64,000 bases of DNA from Candidatus Binatia bacterium (GTDB lineage Bacteria; Desulfobacterota; Binatia; UBA1149; JAJCZL01). Both the position numbers and the translations under genes were made by a program. Position 1 is the first letter of the stretch. Each line of letters opens with the position of its first letter. Below are positions 27,989 to 35,770 of the stretch, piece after piece. The notes below the pieces were generated by a model, which worked only from the letters and a program-made list of their open reading frames with translations, ran no database searches and was not told the origin of the DNA. Where the stretch lies: NCBI GenBank assembly GCA_028278325.1, contig JANQEO010000063.1, positions 1 to 64,000 on the forward strand, given 5' to 3'.

Positions 27989-30982
27989 ATGGATACCTCG
28001 AGGTCCGTTACGAGCAACGGCATCCGGAGCCTGTCGCTCGCTTTTCTCTCTTTTGTGCTGTCCTCCTTTCTGTTCGTCCTGCCGGCATCGGCGAGCAGCG
28101 AGTGCGGTCAGCCGTCGACATCGGGAGAGCAGCCGATGGCCTCCGACGCGTTCGCGGTCTTGAATGCCGCCGCCGGTGCGCGTTCGTGCATGATGTGTGT
28201 GTGCGACGTCGACTCCTCGGGAACGGTGAGCGCCACCGACGCACTCAGCGTTCTGAAGAAAGCTGTCGGTTACGACATGATCCTGCATTGTCCCGCCTGT
28301 GCCGTGTGCGGCGACGGAGTCGTAGGCGAGGATGAGCAGTGTGACGATGCAGAGGCCAACAGTGATCTGATTCCGGACGCCTGCCGCAGCGACTGCACGG
28401 TGCCGTCCTGTGGAGACGGTGTCACCGATTCGGGTGAAGCATGTGACGACGGCGACTCGGATCCCGGAGACGCGTGTCTGCCGTCTTGTGAGCAAGCTTC
28501 ATGCGGCGACGGCAACGTCCATGTCGGCGTCGAAGAATGCGACGATGCCAATGTCTCCGACCAAGATTCCTGCCTCACGGATTGCAGATCGGCTGCGTGT
28601 GGAGACGGGTTCTTGTTCGTGGGCTTCGAAGAGTGCGACGACGGAGTCTCCAACAGCGACCAGCACGCCGACGCGTGTCGTACGGACTGCCGTTTGCCCG
28701 CTTGCGGCGACGGTGTGCGTGATCAAGGCGAAGAATGCGAACCTCCGGGCTCGGCGTCCTGTACTGCCGATTGCAAAACCCCTTCCGGCATCGGCCTTCC
28801 GGTGGGCTTTCAGGACTCGTTGGTCATCGGCGGGCTGTCCAACCCCACTTCGTTCCGTTTCGCCTCGGATGGAAGGATCTTCATTGCGGAGAAGCGCGGT
28901 GTGGTGAAGGTGTTCGACGGAATCGACGATCCCTCGCCCGATATCTTCGCCGACCTACGCACCCAGGTTCACAACTATTGGGATCGCGGTCTACTGGCCC
29001 TCGAGCTGCACCCGGACTTCCCCGCGGAACCTTACATCTTCGTTCTCTATACCTACGACGCACCTATCGGCGGCCAGGCGCCTACGTGGGGAGAGGCGGG
29101 AGTCGACAGTGACGATTGTCCGTCGCCTCCGGGCGCTACGGCCGACGGCTGTGTGGTGAGTGGTCGTCTCTCGCGTATAGAGGCCTTCGGAAACTCCATG
29201 ATCGGGCCCGAGCGGGTGATGATAGAGAACTGGTGCCAGCAGTACCCTAGCCATTCGATCGGTGATCTGCGTATCGGAGACGACGGCGCCCTATACGTCA
29301 GTGGAGGTGACGGCTCGAGTTTTTCGTTCATCGACTACGGTCAACGTGGCTTCCCTTGGCTCAACCCCTGCAATGACGCACCTGTCGGCATCGGCGAGTT
29401 GCAGGAGCCGCCTCACGCCGAAGGTGGCTCGATGCGCAGCCAAGACCTTCGGACCCCCGGCGATCCCACCGGTTATGCGGGAACGCTCCTGCGCGTGAAC
29501 CCCGACGATACGGAAGCGGGTCTGGGCGAAGCCTTGGCCGATAATCCCTTGTACGGCGGCGGCGCCTATGAGGATGACAGGATCGTCGCCTACGGGCTGC
29601 GCAACCCGTTCCGCTTCGCGGTTCGCGAGGGACGCGACGAAATTTGGATAGGCGACGTGGGGTGGACGACCTGGGAAGAGATAAACCGCTTCGTTTCACC
29701 GACGGAGTTGCCCGTAGCCAACTTCGGCTGGCCTTGTTACGAGGGCGCTTACAGACAACCGGCCTACGACAGCGTGGACCTGACGGTTTGCGAAGAGCTC
29801 TACGCTCAGGAGGAAGCCGTCGTCGCACCCTTCTATAGCTACCATCACGGCGAGGATGTGGACTCCGGTGATCTCTGCGGAACCGGAGGCTCGGCGATCT
29901 CGGGGATCGAGTTCTATGCCGGTTCGGCTTTTCCCGGAGAGTATGACGGTTCCTTGCTGTTTTCCGATGCTTCTCGCGACTGCATCTGGGCCATGCTGCC
30001 GGGTCTCGACGGAGAGCCGAACCCCGAAACCGTTCATGCGCTCGCGACACGCGCCCCCAACCCGATCAGTCTCGAGGTCGGTCCTCAGGGCGGTCTCTAC
30101 TATGCCGACGTCTGGGGCGGAGCGATCAGGAAAATCGAGTATTTCGCCGGCAACAGCCCGCCGCAGGCTGAGATCTGGTCGGACGTCGACAGCGGCGCCG
30201 CTCCGCTCACGGTGAGCTTCGATGCTTCCGGCTCCACGGACGCTGATCCCGGTGACTTGCTCACCTATTCGTGGGACCTGGACGGGGACGGTAGCTTCGA
30301 TGACTCCACCCAGGTATCGCCCATCTATGAATACTTGGCGCCCGGTGCCTATGTCGTCGGATTACGTGTCAGTGACGCCGCGGGTGCCGACGACGAGGCG
30401 CAGGTCGTGATCAACGCCGGTAATGTGCCGCCGCTGGCCACGATCGATGTCGACGGCGCGGCCTGGAGTGTCGGCGATACGATTGAATTCAACGGTATGG
30501 CCGACGACGGTCAGGACGGGGAGCTGCCGGCGTCGGCTTTCTCTTGGGAGGTGCTATTGCATCACTGTCCCCTCGGCTGTCATGTTCACCTGATCCAAGA
30601 GCTCGACGGTGTAACGGGCGCTTCCGTCGTTGCACCCGATCACGAGTACCCCTCGTTGCTGGAGCTCAGGCTGACAGTGACCGACAGCGGCGGCCTGAGT
30701 GATGTGACCAGTAAGCTGCTGCTGCCCAGAACGGCGATTGTCGCCGTCGATACCGTTCCAAGCGGGCTGAGCGTCGCGGTAGGGAGTGAAGGGCTGGAGG
30801 CCCCGGCCGAAGTAACGGTGATAGCCGGATCCTCGAATACGGTTTCCGCGCCGGTCGTGCAGGAATTCGGCGGACAAACCTATGAATTCGTTTCTTGGTC
30901 GGATGGTGGAGACGCTTCGCACGAAGTCGTCGCGCCGGCCTCCGGGGTCGCCCTCACAGCGATCTACGCTGCGGTCCAGTGA
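27989..30982 (+). CDS. Large secreted protein: dockerin-like module, Cys-rich DUF4215-like repeats, glucose/sorbosone dehydrogenase-like propeller, PKD domains
   Basis: 997 residues. Signal peptide about 1-36 (ending PASAS). Residues 50-105: [13 protein letters not shown]...[12 protein letters not shown]...[13 protein letters not shown]...C, a dockerin/EF-hand-like module with [12 protein letters not shown] as a calcium loop. Residues 105-265: four CGDG-started Cys-rich repeats ([25 protein letters not shown]) of the DUF4215 type. Residues 268-720: soluble aldose/PQQ sugar dehydrogenase-like propeller ([59 protein letters not shown]). Residues 725-905: two PKD-like domains ([24 protein letters not shown]). 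The C terminus ends in a further beta domain. No Shine-Dalgarno precedes the ATG, so the start is not certain. Substrate unknown. Confidence 0.85.
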   Translation: MDTSRSVTSNGIRSLSLAFLSFVLSSFLFVLPASASSECGQPSTSGEQPMASDAFAVLNAAAGARSCMMCVCDVDSSGTVSATDALSVLKKAVGYDMILHCPACAVCGDGVVGEDEQCDDAEANSDLIPDACRSDCTVPSCGDGVTDSGEACDDGDSDPGDACLPSCEQASCGDGNVHVGVEECDDANVSDQDSCLTDCRSAACGDGFLFVGFEECDDGVSNSDQHADACRTDCRLPACGDGVRDQGEECEPPGSASCTADCKTPSGIGLPVGFQDSLVIGGLSNPTSFRFASDGRIFIAEKRGVVKVFDGIDDPSPDIFADLRTQVHNYWDRGLLALELHPDFPAEPYIFVLYTYDAPIGGQAPTWGEAGVDSDDCPSPPGATADGCVVSGRLSRIEAFGNSMIGPERVMIENWCQQYPSHSIGDLRIGDDGALYVSGGDGSSFSFIDYGQRGFPWLNPCNDAPVGIGELQEPPHAEGGSMRSQDLRTPGDPTGYAGTLLRVNPDDTEAGLGEALADNPLYGGGAYEDDRIVAYGLRNPFRFAVREGRDEIWIGDVGWTTWEEINRFVSPTELPVANFGWPCYEGAYRQPAYDSVDLTVCEELYAQEEAVVAPFYSYHHGEDVDSGDLCGTGGSAISGIEFYAGSAFPGEYDGSLLFSDASRDCIWAMLPGLDGEPNPETVHALATRAPNPISLEVGPQGGLYYADVWGGAIRKIEYFAGNSPPQAEIWSDVDSGAAPLTVSFDASGSTDADPGDLLTYSWDLDGDGSFDDSTQVSPIYEYLAPGAYVVGLRVSDAAGADDEAQVVINAGNVPPLATIDVDGAAWSVGDTIEFNGMADDGQDGELPASAFSWEVLLHHCPLGCHVHLIQELDGVTGASVVAPDHEYPSLLELRLTVTDSGGLSDVTSKLLLPRTAIVAVDTVPSGLSVAVGSEGLEAPAEVTVIAGSSNTVSAPVVQEFGGQTYEFVSWSDGGDASHEVVAPASGVALTAIYAAVQ

Positions 30983-30983
30983 G

Positions 30984-31012
30984 GCCCGTCCCCGCTCGAA
31001 GCGGGGACGGGC
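30984..31012. terminator. Perfect 13-bp hairpin between convergent genes
   Basis: GCCCGTCCCCGCT (30984-30996), loop CGA, AGCGGGGACGGGC (31000-31012). It starts at the stop of the large secreted protein and lies 32 bp from the end of the convergent outer membrane protein gene. There is no T-run on either strand, so it may act as a bidirectional 3' end barrier rather than a standard intrinsic terminator. Confidence 0.65.
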
Positions 31013-31043
31013 GCCGTTCGTGAAATCCGGCTAGGGAGCCGGA

Positions 31044-31949
31044 TCAGAACGTGATGACTGCGTCGGTGGTGACGCGGTCGTCGAAGATGTCCTCTCGTCC
31101 CGTCACCGGGAACTCGTAGGCCAAGCCCAGCATGACCGAGTCCGTGATGCGTAGCCTGGCTCCGAAGGCCGCCGTGGCGACGGTGCCCGAGTCGTTGTTG
31201 CCGAAGTTGAAGACGTCGACGCCCTCGAAGCTGCCGACCACCGCGGAATCGGTTCGCGTGCCGTCATCGACGGTGCTGACGACGTTGGCCTCGACCACGC
31301 CGAAGAACCCCTCGGTAACCTCGTAGTTGCCGTGCACGGAGGCGTGCAAGAAGGAGCTGTCGTGGTCGTTGTCGAGGGCCATGTCGACACCGAGGCTACC
31401 CTGGATGCCGGCACGTTCGCTGACCATGGTTGCGCCCGTCACGAATACGTCGATGAAGCCGTCTCCGTCGCCCTGTATGCTCAGCCCTCCGCTGTTGAGA
31501 TCGCCGCTTGGCAACTCATAGCGTGCCCCGACGGTGACGAAGGTTTCCTCCTCAGGGTCGGCGATGACCGCGTACTTCGCACCGAAGGCGAGGTTCGCCC
31601 ATCCGTCCTCGTCAGGAAGCGCGGCGTCGAAGTCGATGTCGACGTAGCCGTCCTTGGTCGCGATCAAAGCCAAACGATCCGTTACCGCCAACCGTAGTTG
31701 AGCACCGACTGCGGTCACCGATCCGCCGGTGGTTACGAATTCATCGGGGATCTTGTGGTAGAGGAAGAAAGGCCGGATCTCTGTCGTGATGTACGGCGAC
31801 TCGTTGAATATGAAAGCGGTGATCGGCGGCACGTAGCGCTGGCCTTCGGCTGCCGCTGAGGCGGACGGATAGGCCGCAACCAGGCACGCGACGGCCAAGG
31901 CCGTGTGCAACGCACGTCTACATCGAACTCTTCTAGAACTTGAAAGCAT
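31044..31949 (-). CDS. Putative outer membrane beta-barrel protein
   Basis: 301 residues: signal peptide about 1-33 (ending SASAAA), then alternating amphipathic beta strands separated by short acidic turns (DGDGF, DNDHDS, DDGTRTDSA) and a C-terminal Phe (TDAVITF), the usual signature for BAM-dependent barrels. Phrases such as AFGAKYAVIADPEEETFVTVGARYELPSG resemble transporter-like or MetA-pathway-of-phenol-type barrels. No specific ligand can be proposed. The ATG at 31949 has AGGGGG about 11 nt upstream. Confidence 0.72.
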   Translation of the reverse strand: MLSSSRRVRCRRALHTALAVACLVAAYPSASAAAEGQRYVPPITAFIFNESPYITTEIRPFFLYHKIPDEFVTTGGSVTAVGAQLRLAVTDRLALIATKDGYVDIDFDAALPDEDGWANLAFGAKYAVIADPEEETFVTVGARYELPSGDLNSGGLSIQGDGDGFIDVFVTGATMVSERAGIQGSLGVDMALDNDHDSSFLHASVHGNYEVTEGFFGVVEANVVSTVDDGTRTDSAVVGSFEGVDVFNFGNNDSGTVATAAFGARLRITDSVMLGLAYEFPVTGREDIFDDRVTTDAVITF

Positions 31950-32295
31950 TTCTTATTTTGCCCCCTGTCTCGATTGGTCACGCCCCGCACCGCTCGTAGT
32001 GGGTCGGGTAGGCACGGGCACAACTCGACGCAACTGATAATGCAATTGCCATGCGCGACTACCTGCACCGCAACTGCGGGCATCCGAGCGCCGGACTTTC
32101 CCAAGCGCTGGAGTAGATCGACACGGACTTTCGCGCCCTTGGGAATCGATCACGCCCCCGGCGGCCCCGAGACAGCGTCGGCGTAGGGGCGGAACGCAGG
32201 CCTCATGGCACGCTCCTTGCGAAACGCCGTGCTTACTTTCTGACTCGGAAAATCCCGGAATAGAAGGCAGCTAGACACAGACAGGGGGACGACGG
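31950..32295. other. 346-bp divergent intergenic region (outer membrane protein / cytochrome oxidase operon)
   Basis: No supportable gene. It contains a GCAATTGC palindrome (32042-32049), a repeated CGGACTTTC (32092-32100 and 32124-32132), and an 8-bp inverted repeat TTCCCAAG/CTTGGGAA (32098-32105 with 32138-32145). I see no clear FNR-type TTGAT-N4-ATCAA site and no strong -10/-35 pair. It probably carries both divergent promoters. Confidence 0.45.
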
Positions 32296-33243
32296 GTGTT
32301 GAGCTACACCTTTTGGCGGCACCGGCTCATAGCCGCGGCCGCGATCTCATCTACATTCTTACTTGGCGGGTGCGAACGCGAGGATTGGAAGCCCGACGTC
32401 TTGGCCGACGCCGGCTTTTCTCACGAGCGTTCCGTTCTCACGGTAGGGCGTGACGCTTACCAAACCTACTGCGTGGGTTGCCATGGGGAGGCCGGTGACG
32501 GGAATGGGCCTGCGGCGCGTTTTCTCGAGCCCAAGCCCCGTGATTTCCGGCTCGGCATCATCAAGTTCGCTGCCGTCGAAGCCGGTCAACTCCCTCTGGA
32601 TTCCGACTTCGAGAGGGCGATCCGCGAGGGCTTGCACGGCTCATCCATGCCCGCCTGGCCCTTCATGCCCGAGGACAAGGTCCAGGCCCTGACCCAGTAT
32701 CTGAAGACCTTCGCTGCCGACGCCTGGGCCGACGAGGAACCCAGAGCCGAGGTGGTCGCCGGACTCGATCCGTGGGAGGGCGACATCGAAGGCGCGATAG
32801 AAGAAGGCAAGGCCGTCTACCACGCTCTTGCACGCTGCAACAACTGCCACCCGGCCTATCTGACCGAGGGCGAGTTGTACGGCGTGACAAAGACGACACT
32901 GGGCTTCGGCATGACCAAATCGCGCGAAGATCAGTACGAGAGCGTCGCGACCGAGACCGACTGGGGTGACAGCATAAAGCCGCCTGACTTTCTGCGTGAC
33001 ACGCTCAGGACCGGGACGAGTTACGAGAGCCTCTACCGCGTCATCGTGTCCGGTGTCGGCGGTACCGCAATGCCCACGTGGCGTGGCGCGCTGCCTGAGG
33101 ACAAGCTTTGGGCTCTCGTTCATTACGTCAAGTCGCTTAGCGACCTCAGGGGAACCCAAGCGGCGAAGGATCTGAGACTCAAACTACTCGAACAAGAGCC
33201 GTTCCAACCGCCGGCGGCTGACCAGGAGGGGGCAAGCTCATGA
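32296..33243 (+). CDS. Diheme cytochrome c lipoprotein upstream of ccoN
   Basis: 315 residues. The signal peptide ends in a lipobox LLGGC, so it should be membrane-anchored by lipid. Two c-type heme sites: C59-V-G-C-H63 and C181-N-N-C-H185. The first domain (YQTYCVGCHGEAGDGNGPAARFLEPKPRDF) is typical of mono-heme domains in respiratory chains; Met ligands are plausible at GSSMPAWPFM and GTAMPTWRG. GTG at 32296 has AGGGGG upstream; the stop overlaps the ccoN ATG (ATGA). It may do the job of the missing CcoP subunit. Confidence 0.88.
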   Translation: MLSYTFWRHRLIAAAAISSTFLLGGCEREDWKPDVLADAGFSHERSVLTVGRDAYQTYCVGCHGEAGDGNGPAARFLEPKPRDFRLGIIKFAAVEAGQLPLDSDFERAIREGLHGSSMPAWPFMPEDKVQALTQYLKTFAADAWADEEPRAEVVAGLDPWEGDIEGAIEEGKAVYHALARCNNCHPAYLTEGELYGVTKTTLGFGMTKSREDQYESVATETDWGDSIKPPDFLRDTLRTGTSYESLYRVIVSGVGGTAMPTWRGALPEDKLWALVHYVKSLSDLRGTQAAKDLRLKLLEQEPFQPPAADQEGASS

Positions 33244-34637
33244 CCGAAGCGGTCGAGTATAGCGGTCTCGTCGACAAGCGCCTCGTGCGCGCTCACATAG
33301 TCGCAGGCCTAGTCTTTTTCGTAATCGTGCTGTTCGCCGGATTGCTCTACGGGTTGCAGCTGCAACAGCTCTATCCGTTCCCCGGCATCGAATTGCTGAG
33401 TCCCGGCCGCGTGCGGATGATCCACACGGCCGCAGCTGCGTTCGGGTTTCTGACCAACACCTTCGTGGCTTGTCTCTACTGGGTGATACCGCGCCTGACC
33501 GGACGTCCGGTGCTCAGCCGGTCGTTCTCCTGGCTCATATTCTGGGCCTGGCAGCTACTGGTCGGCATCTCCGCGGGCGGCATACTCTTCGGCGAAGCCC
33601 AGGCCGTGGAGTGGGGCGAGACCCCGGCTTGGATCGACCCTGTCATCCTGGTCGGCGCCGCGCTGCTGATCGTCAACGTCATAACGCCGATCTTCCAGCG
33701 CAGGGACCGCAACATGTACGTCACCCTCTGGTACTACAGCGCGGGCTTCGTGTGGCTGGCGCTGGTCTACTTCATGGGCAACTTCCTGCCCGAGTACTGG
33801 CTGCCGGGGGCCGCGGGGGCCGCTGTCGTGGGACTCTACATCCACGACCTGGTGGGTCTGTTCGTGACGCCCATGGGCTGGGGGCTCATGTACTACTTCG
33901 TTCCGGTGATCCTCAAGAAGCCCATCTGGAGCCACACCCTCTCGCTAGTCGGCTTCTGGGGTCTGGCCTTCTTCTATCCACTCAACGGCATCCACCATTT
34001 TTTGTTCAGCCCGATACCCCTCTACGCGCAGTACGGAGCGGTGATTTCGACGATCGCGATCGAGATCGTCGTGTTCACTGTGATCGTGAACTTCTTCATG
34101 ACCCTGCGTGGAAGCTCCGATGCAATCCGTACCAACATGCCTATCAGGTGGTTCTATACGGGCATGATTCTGTACTTCACGACCTGCTTTCAGTGCGCCT
34201 TCCAGACCACCCTTACTTTCCAGAAGATCATCCACTTCACCGACTGGGTGGTCGGACACGCTCACCTGGTCATGTTCGGAGTCTTCGGCTTCTGGTTGTT
34301 GGGCAGCATCGACTACCTGTGGCCGAAACTGGTGGGACGCAAGTGGCACAGCGATGCGCTGCGCTCGTGGCACTACTGGCTCACGACTCTGGGCATCGTG
34401 GTCATGGCGTTGAGCCTGACGGCGGCCGGCCTGATCCAGGGCTATCTGTGGAAGGGCCTGGCCCCATGGGAGGATTCCCTGATCGCCTCCTTCCCGTTCT
34501 GGGCCGTGCGCACCTACGCCGGTGTGGCGATGATCGCGGCGCAGTTCCTCCTGTTCTTCAACATGTGGATGACCTCGCGATCCGCTCCTGAGCCGTCGAC
34601 GGCACGCGCTCCGTTGGGGCAAGAGGCCACGGCCTGA
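33240..34637 (+). CDS. ccoN: cbb3-type cytochrome c oxidase subunit I
   Basis: Catalytic subunit with low-spin heme b and the heme b3-CuB site; reduces oxygen at low concentration and pumps protons. About 12 transmembrane helices. His ligands appear in RMIHTAAAAFGFLTN, YIHDLVGLFVTPMGWGL, LNGIHHFLFSP and VVGHAHLVMFGVFGFWLLG. Length 465 is normal for CcoN. It overlaps the upstream cytochrome gene by 4 nt and is followed 17 nt later by ccoO. Confidence 0.96.
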   Translation: MTEAVEYSGLVDKRLVRAHIVAGLVFFVIVLFAGLLYGLQLQQLYPFPGIELLSPGRVRMIHTAAAAFGFLTNTFVACLYWVIPRLTGRPVLSRSFSWLIFWAWQLLVGISAGGILFGEAQAVEWGETPAWIDPVILVGAALLIVNVITPIFQRRDRNMYVTLWYYSAGFVWLALVYFMGNFLPEYWLPGAAGAAVVGLYIHDLVGLFVTPMGWGLMYYFVPVILKKPIWSHTLSLVGFWGLAFFYPLNGIHHFLFSPIPLYAQYGAVISTIAIEIVVFTVIVNFFMTLRGSSDAIRTNMPIRWFYTGMILYFTTCFQCAFQTTLTFQKIIHFTDWVVGHAHLVMFGVFGFWLLGSIDYLWPKLVGRKWHSDALRSWHYWLTTLGIVVMALSLTAAGLIQGYLWKGLAPWEDSLIASFPFWAVRTYAGVAMIAAQFLLFFNMWMTSRSAPEPSTARAPLGQEATA

Positions 34638-34654
34638 AGGGGGGACGATAGATA

Positions 34655-35284
34655 ATGGAACGCTTTTCGTCAGTACTATTGGTGGCCGGTCTCGGTTGTT
34701 TCGCCTTCGCCTGGGTAGTCGAAGGCTGGCTGCCGCTGTCTCATCTCGGGCGCATTCCGGTCAAATCGCTGGATGAAATAGCGCCGGAGCCCAGCGAGAC
34801 CTTCGTCAAGCTCTCGCAGATGTATCCGGAGGCTTTCGAGGCCGCTTTCGGTGAACCCAGCAAGGAGTCCTTCCACGACGCACTGAAGCTGGCCCGCGAT
34901 GTATACATCGGGGAAGGCTGCTGGCACTGCCACTCCCAGTTCGTGCGCCCGGTTTCCAATGAAGACGTGCGGTTCGGTCCCGTAGCGACGGCTGCGGAAT
35001 ACCAGAACGAGATGCAGTTGCCGCAACTGTTCGGTACGCGGCGGGTAGGGCCGGATCTCTCACGTTCCTACTCCAAGCACTCTGCGGATTGGCATGTCGC
35101 CCACTTCTACGAGCCCACACACGTCGTGCCGACTTCGGTCATGCCGTCGTATCGTTGGTTCTTCGACGAGAACGATCACCCGAACCGCGAAGGTTTAGCG
35201 ATGATTACCTACGTCATGTGGCTCGGTAGCTGGACGGCCGATTGGGAGACAGGCGGCTCCGGAGAGGAGGTGGCATCGAAATGA
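34655..35284 (+). CDS. ccoO: cbb3-type cytochrome c oxidase subunit II (mono-heme)
   Basis: Membrane-anchored mono-heme cytochrome c that feeds electrons to CcoN. One N-terminal helix (about residues 5-25), then the heme site C89-W-H-C-H93 in EGCWHCHSQFVRPV, with the CcoO-specific PQLFGTRRVGPDLSR and a distal Met in TSVMPSYRWFF. 209 residues, normal. The stop overlaps the next ATG (ATGA). Confidence 0.96.
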   Translation: MERFSSVLLVAGLGCFAFAWVVEGWLPLSHLGRIPVKSLDEIAPEPSETFVKLSQMYPEAFEAAFGEPSKESFHDALKLARDVYIGEGCWHCHSQFVRPVSNEDVRFGPVATAAEYQNEMQLPQLFGTRRVGPDLSRSYSKHSADWHVAHFYEPTHVVPTSVMPSYRWFFDENDHPNREGLAMITYVMWLGSWTADWETGGSGEEVASK

Positions 35285-35598
35285 ACACAACTGCACCACG
35301 ATACGCTCCGCCTCAGCGACGCCTTTTCATCTGGATAATGATGGTGGCGGTGCTGGCGGCAGGCGCGGCATTTACACTGAAGATCGCGCAGTTCTTGCAC
35401 ACTCTGGAGTCACCCGACGTCGAGGGCTTCATCACGGTTCCGATTACCACGTACTTCGCCGTAGCCATGGGCTACTTGTTCTTGTTCGGCTGGTGCTGGG
35501 CGAAGGGCGACTTCAAGAGGATAGAAGAACCCAAATTCACGATGCTCGAAAGGGAGATGGAATATGACGAACTCGAATCCGACAACGTCGGCTCCTGA
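35281..35598 (+). CDS. Small two-helix membrane protein in the cbb3 operon
   Basis: 105 residues with two hydrophobic segments (about 12-38 and 55-78) and a hydrophilic, acidic C terminus (EREMEYDELESDNVGS). I do not recognise the family. Translational coupling to ccoO (ATGA overlap) and to the next small gene (35 nt overlap) suggests an oxidase assembly or accessory subunit. Confidence 0.75.
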   Translation: MNTTAPRYAPPQRRLFIWIMMVAVLAAGAAFTLKIAQFLHTLESPDVEGFITVPITTYFAVAMGYLFLFGWCWAKGDFKRIEEPKFTMLEREMEYDELESDNVGS

Positions 35599-35770
35599 CG
35601 AGCTGCTGGTAGAGAGCGACGATCGCGAGACGATGATGCCCTACGGCGAGCCCGACTCGCGCGCGCCGAAGGTCGTTGTAGCGCTCGTCTGGACGGGGTT
35701 CATAATCGGGATGCTTGCTTACCTCGTCCTCTATTACTTCCCGGATCTGGCCGAGTGGAGAGCCTGGTAG
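35564..35770 (+). CDS. Small single-helix membrane protein in the cbb3 operon (possible CcoQ/CcoP-anchor analogue)
   Basis: 68 residues: a hydrophilic N terminus (about 1-35) followed by one transmembrane helix (VVVALVWTGFIIGMLAYLVLYYF). AAAGGGAG lies upstream of the ATG. It could be an equivalent of CcoQ or of the N-terminal anchor of CcoP, but no heme motif is present. It overlaps both neighbours, which supports it being real. Confidence 0.72.
   Translation: MTNSNPTTSAPDELLVESDDRETMMPYGEPDSRAPKVVVALVWTGFIIGMLAYLVLYYFPDLAEWRAW

Noticed and set aside
33470..34591. 373-codon plus-strand ORF inside ccoN in another frame
   Set aside because: ccoN has all ligand motifs; this frame is Arg/Leu/Pro-rich with no domain.
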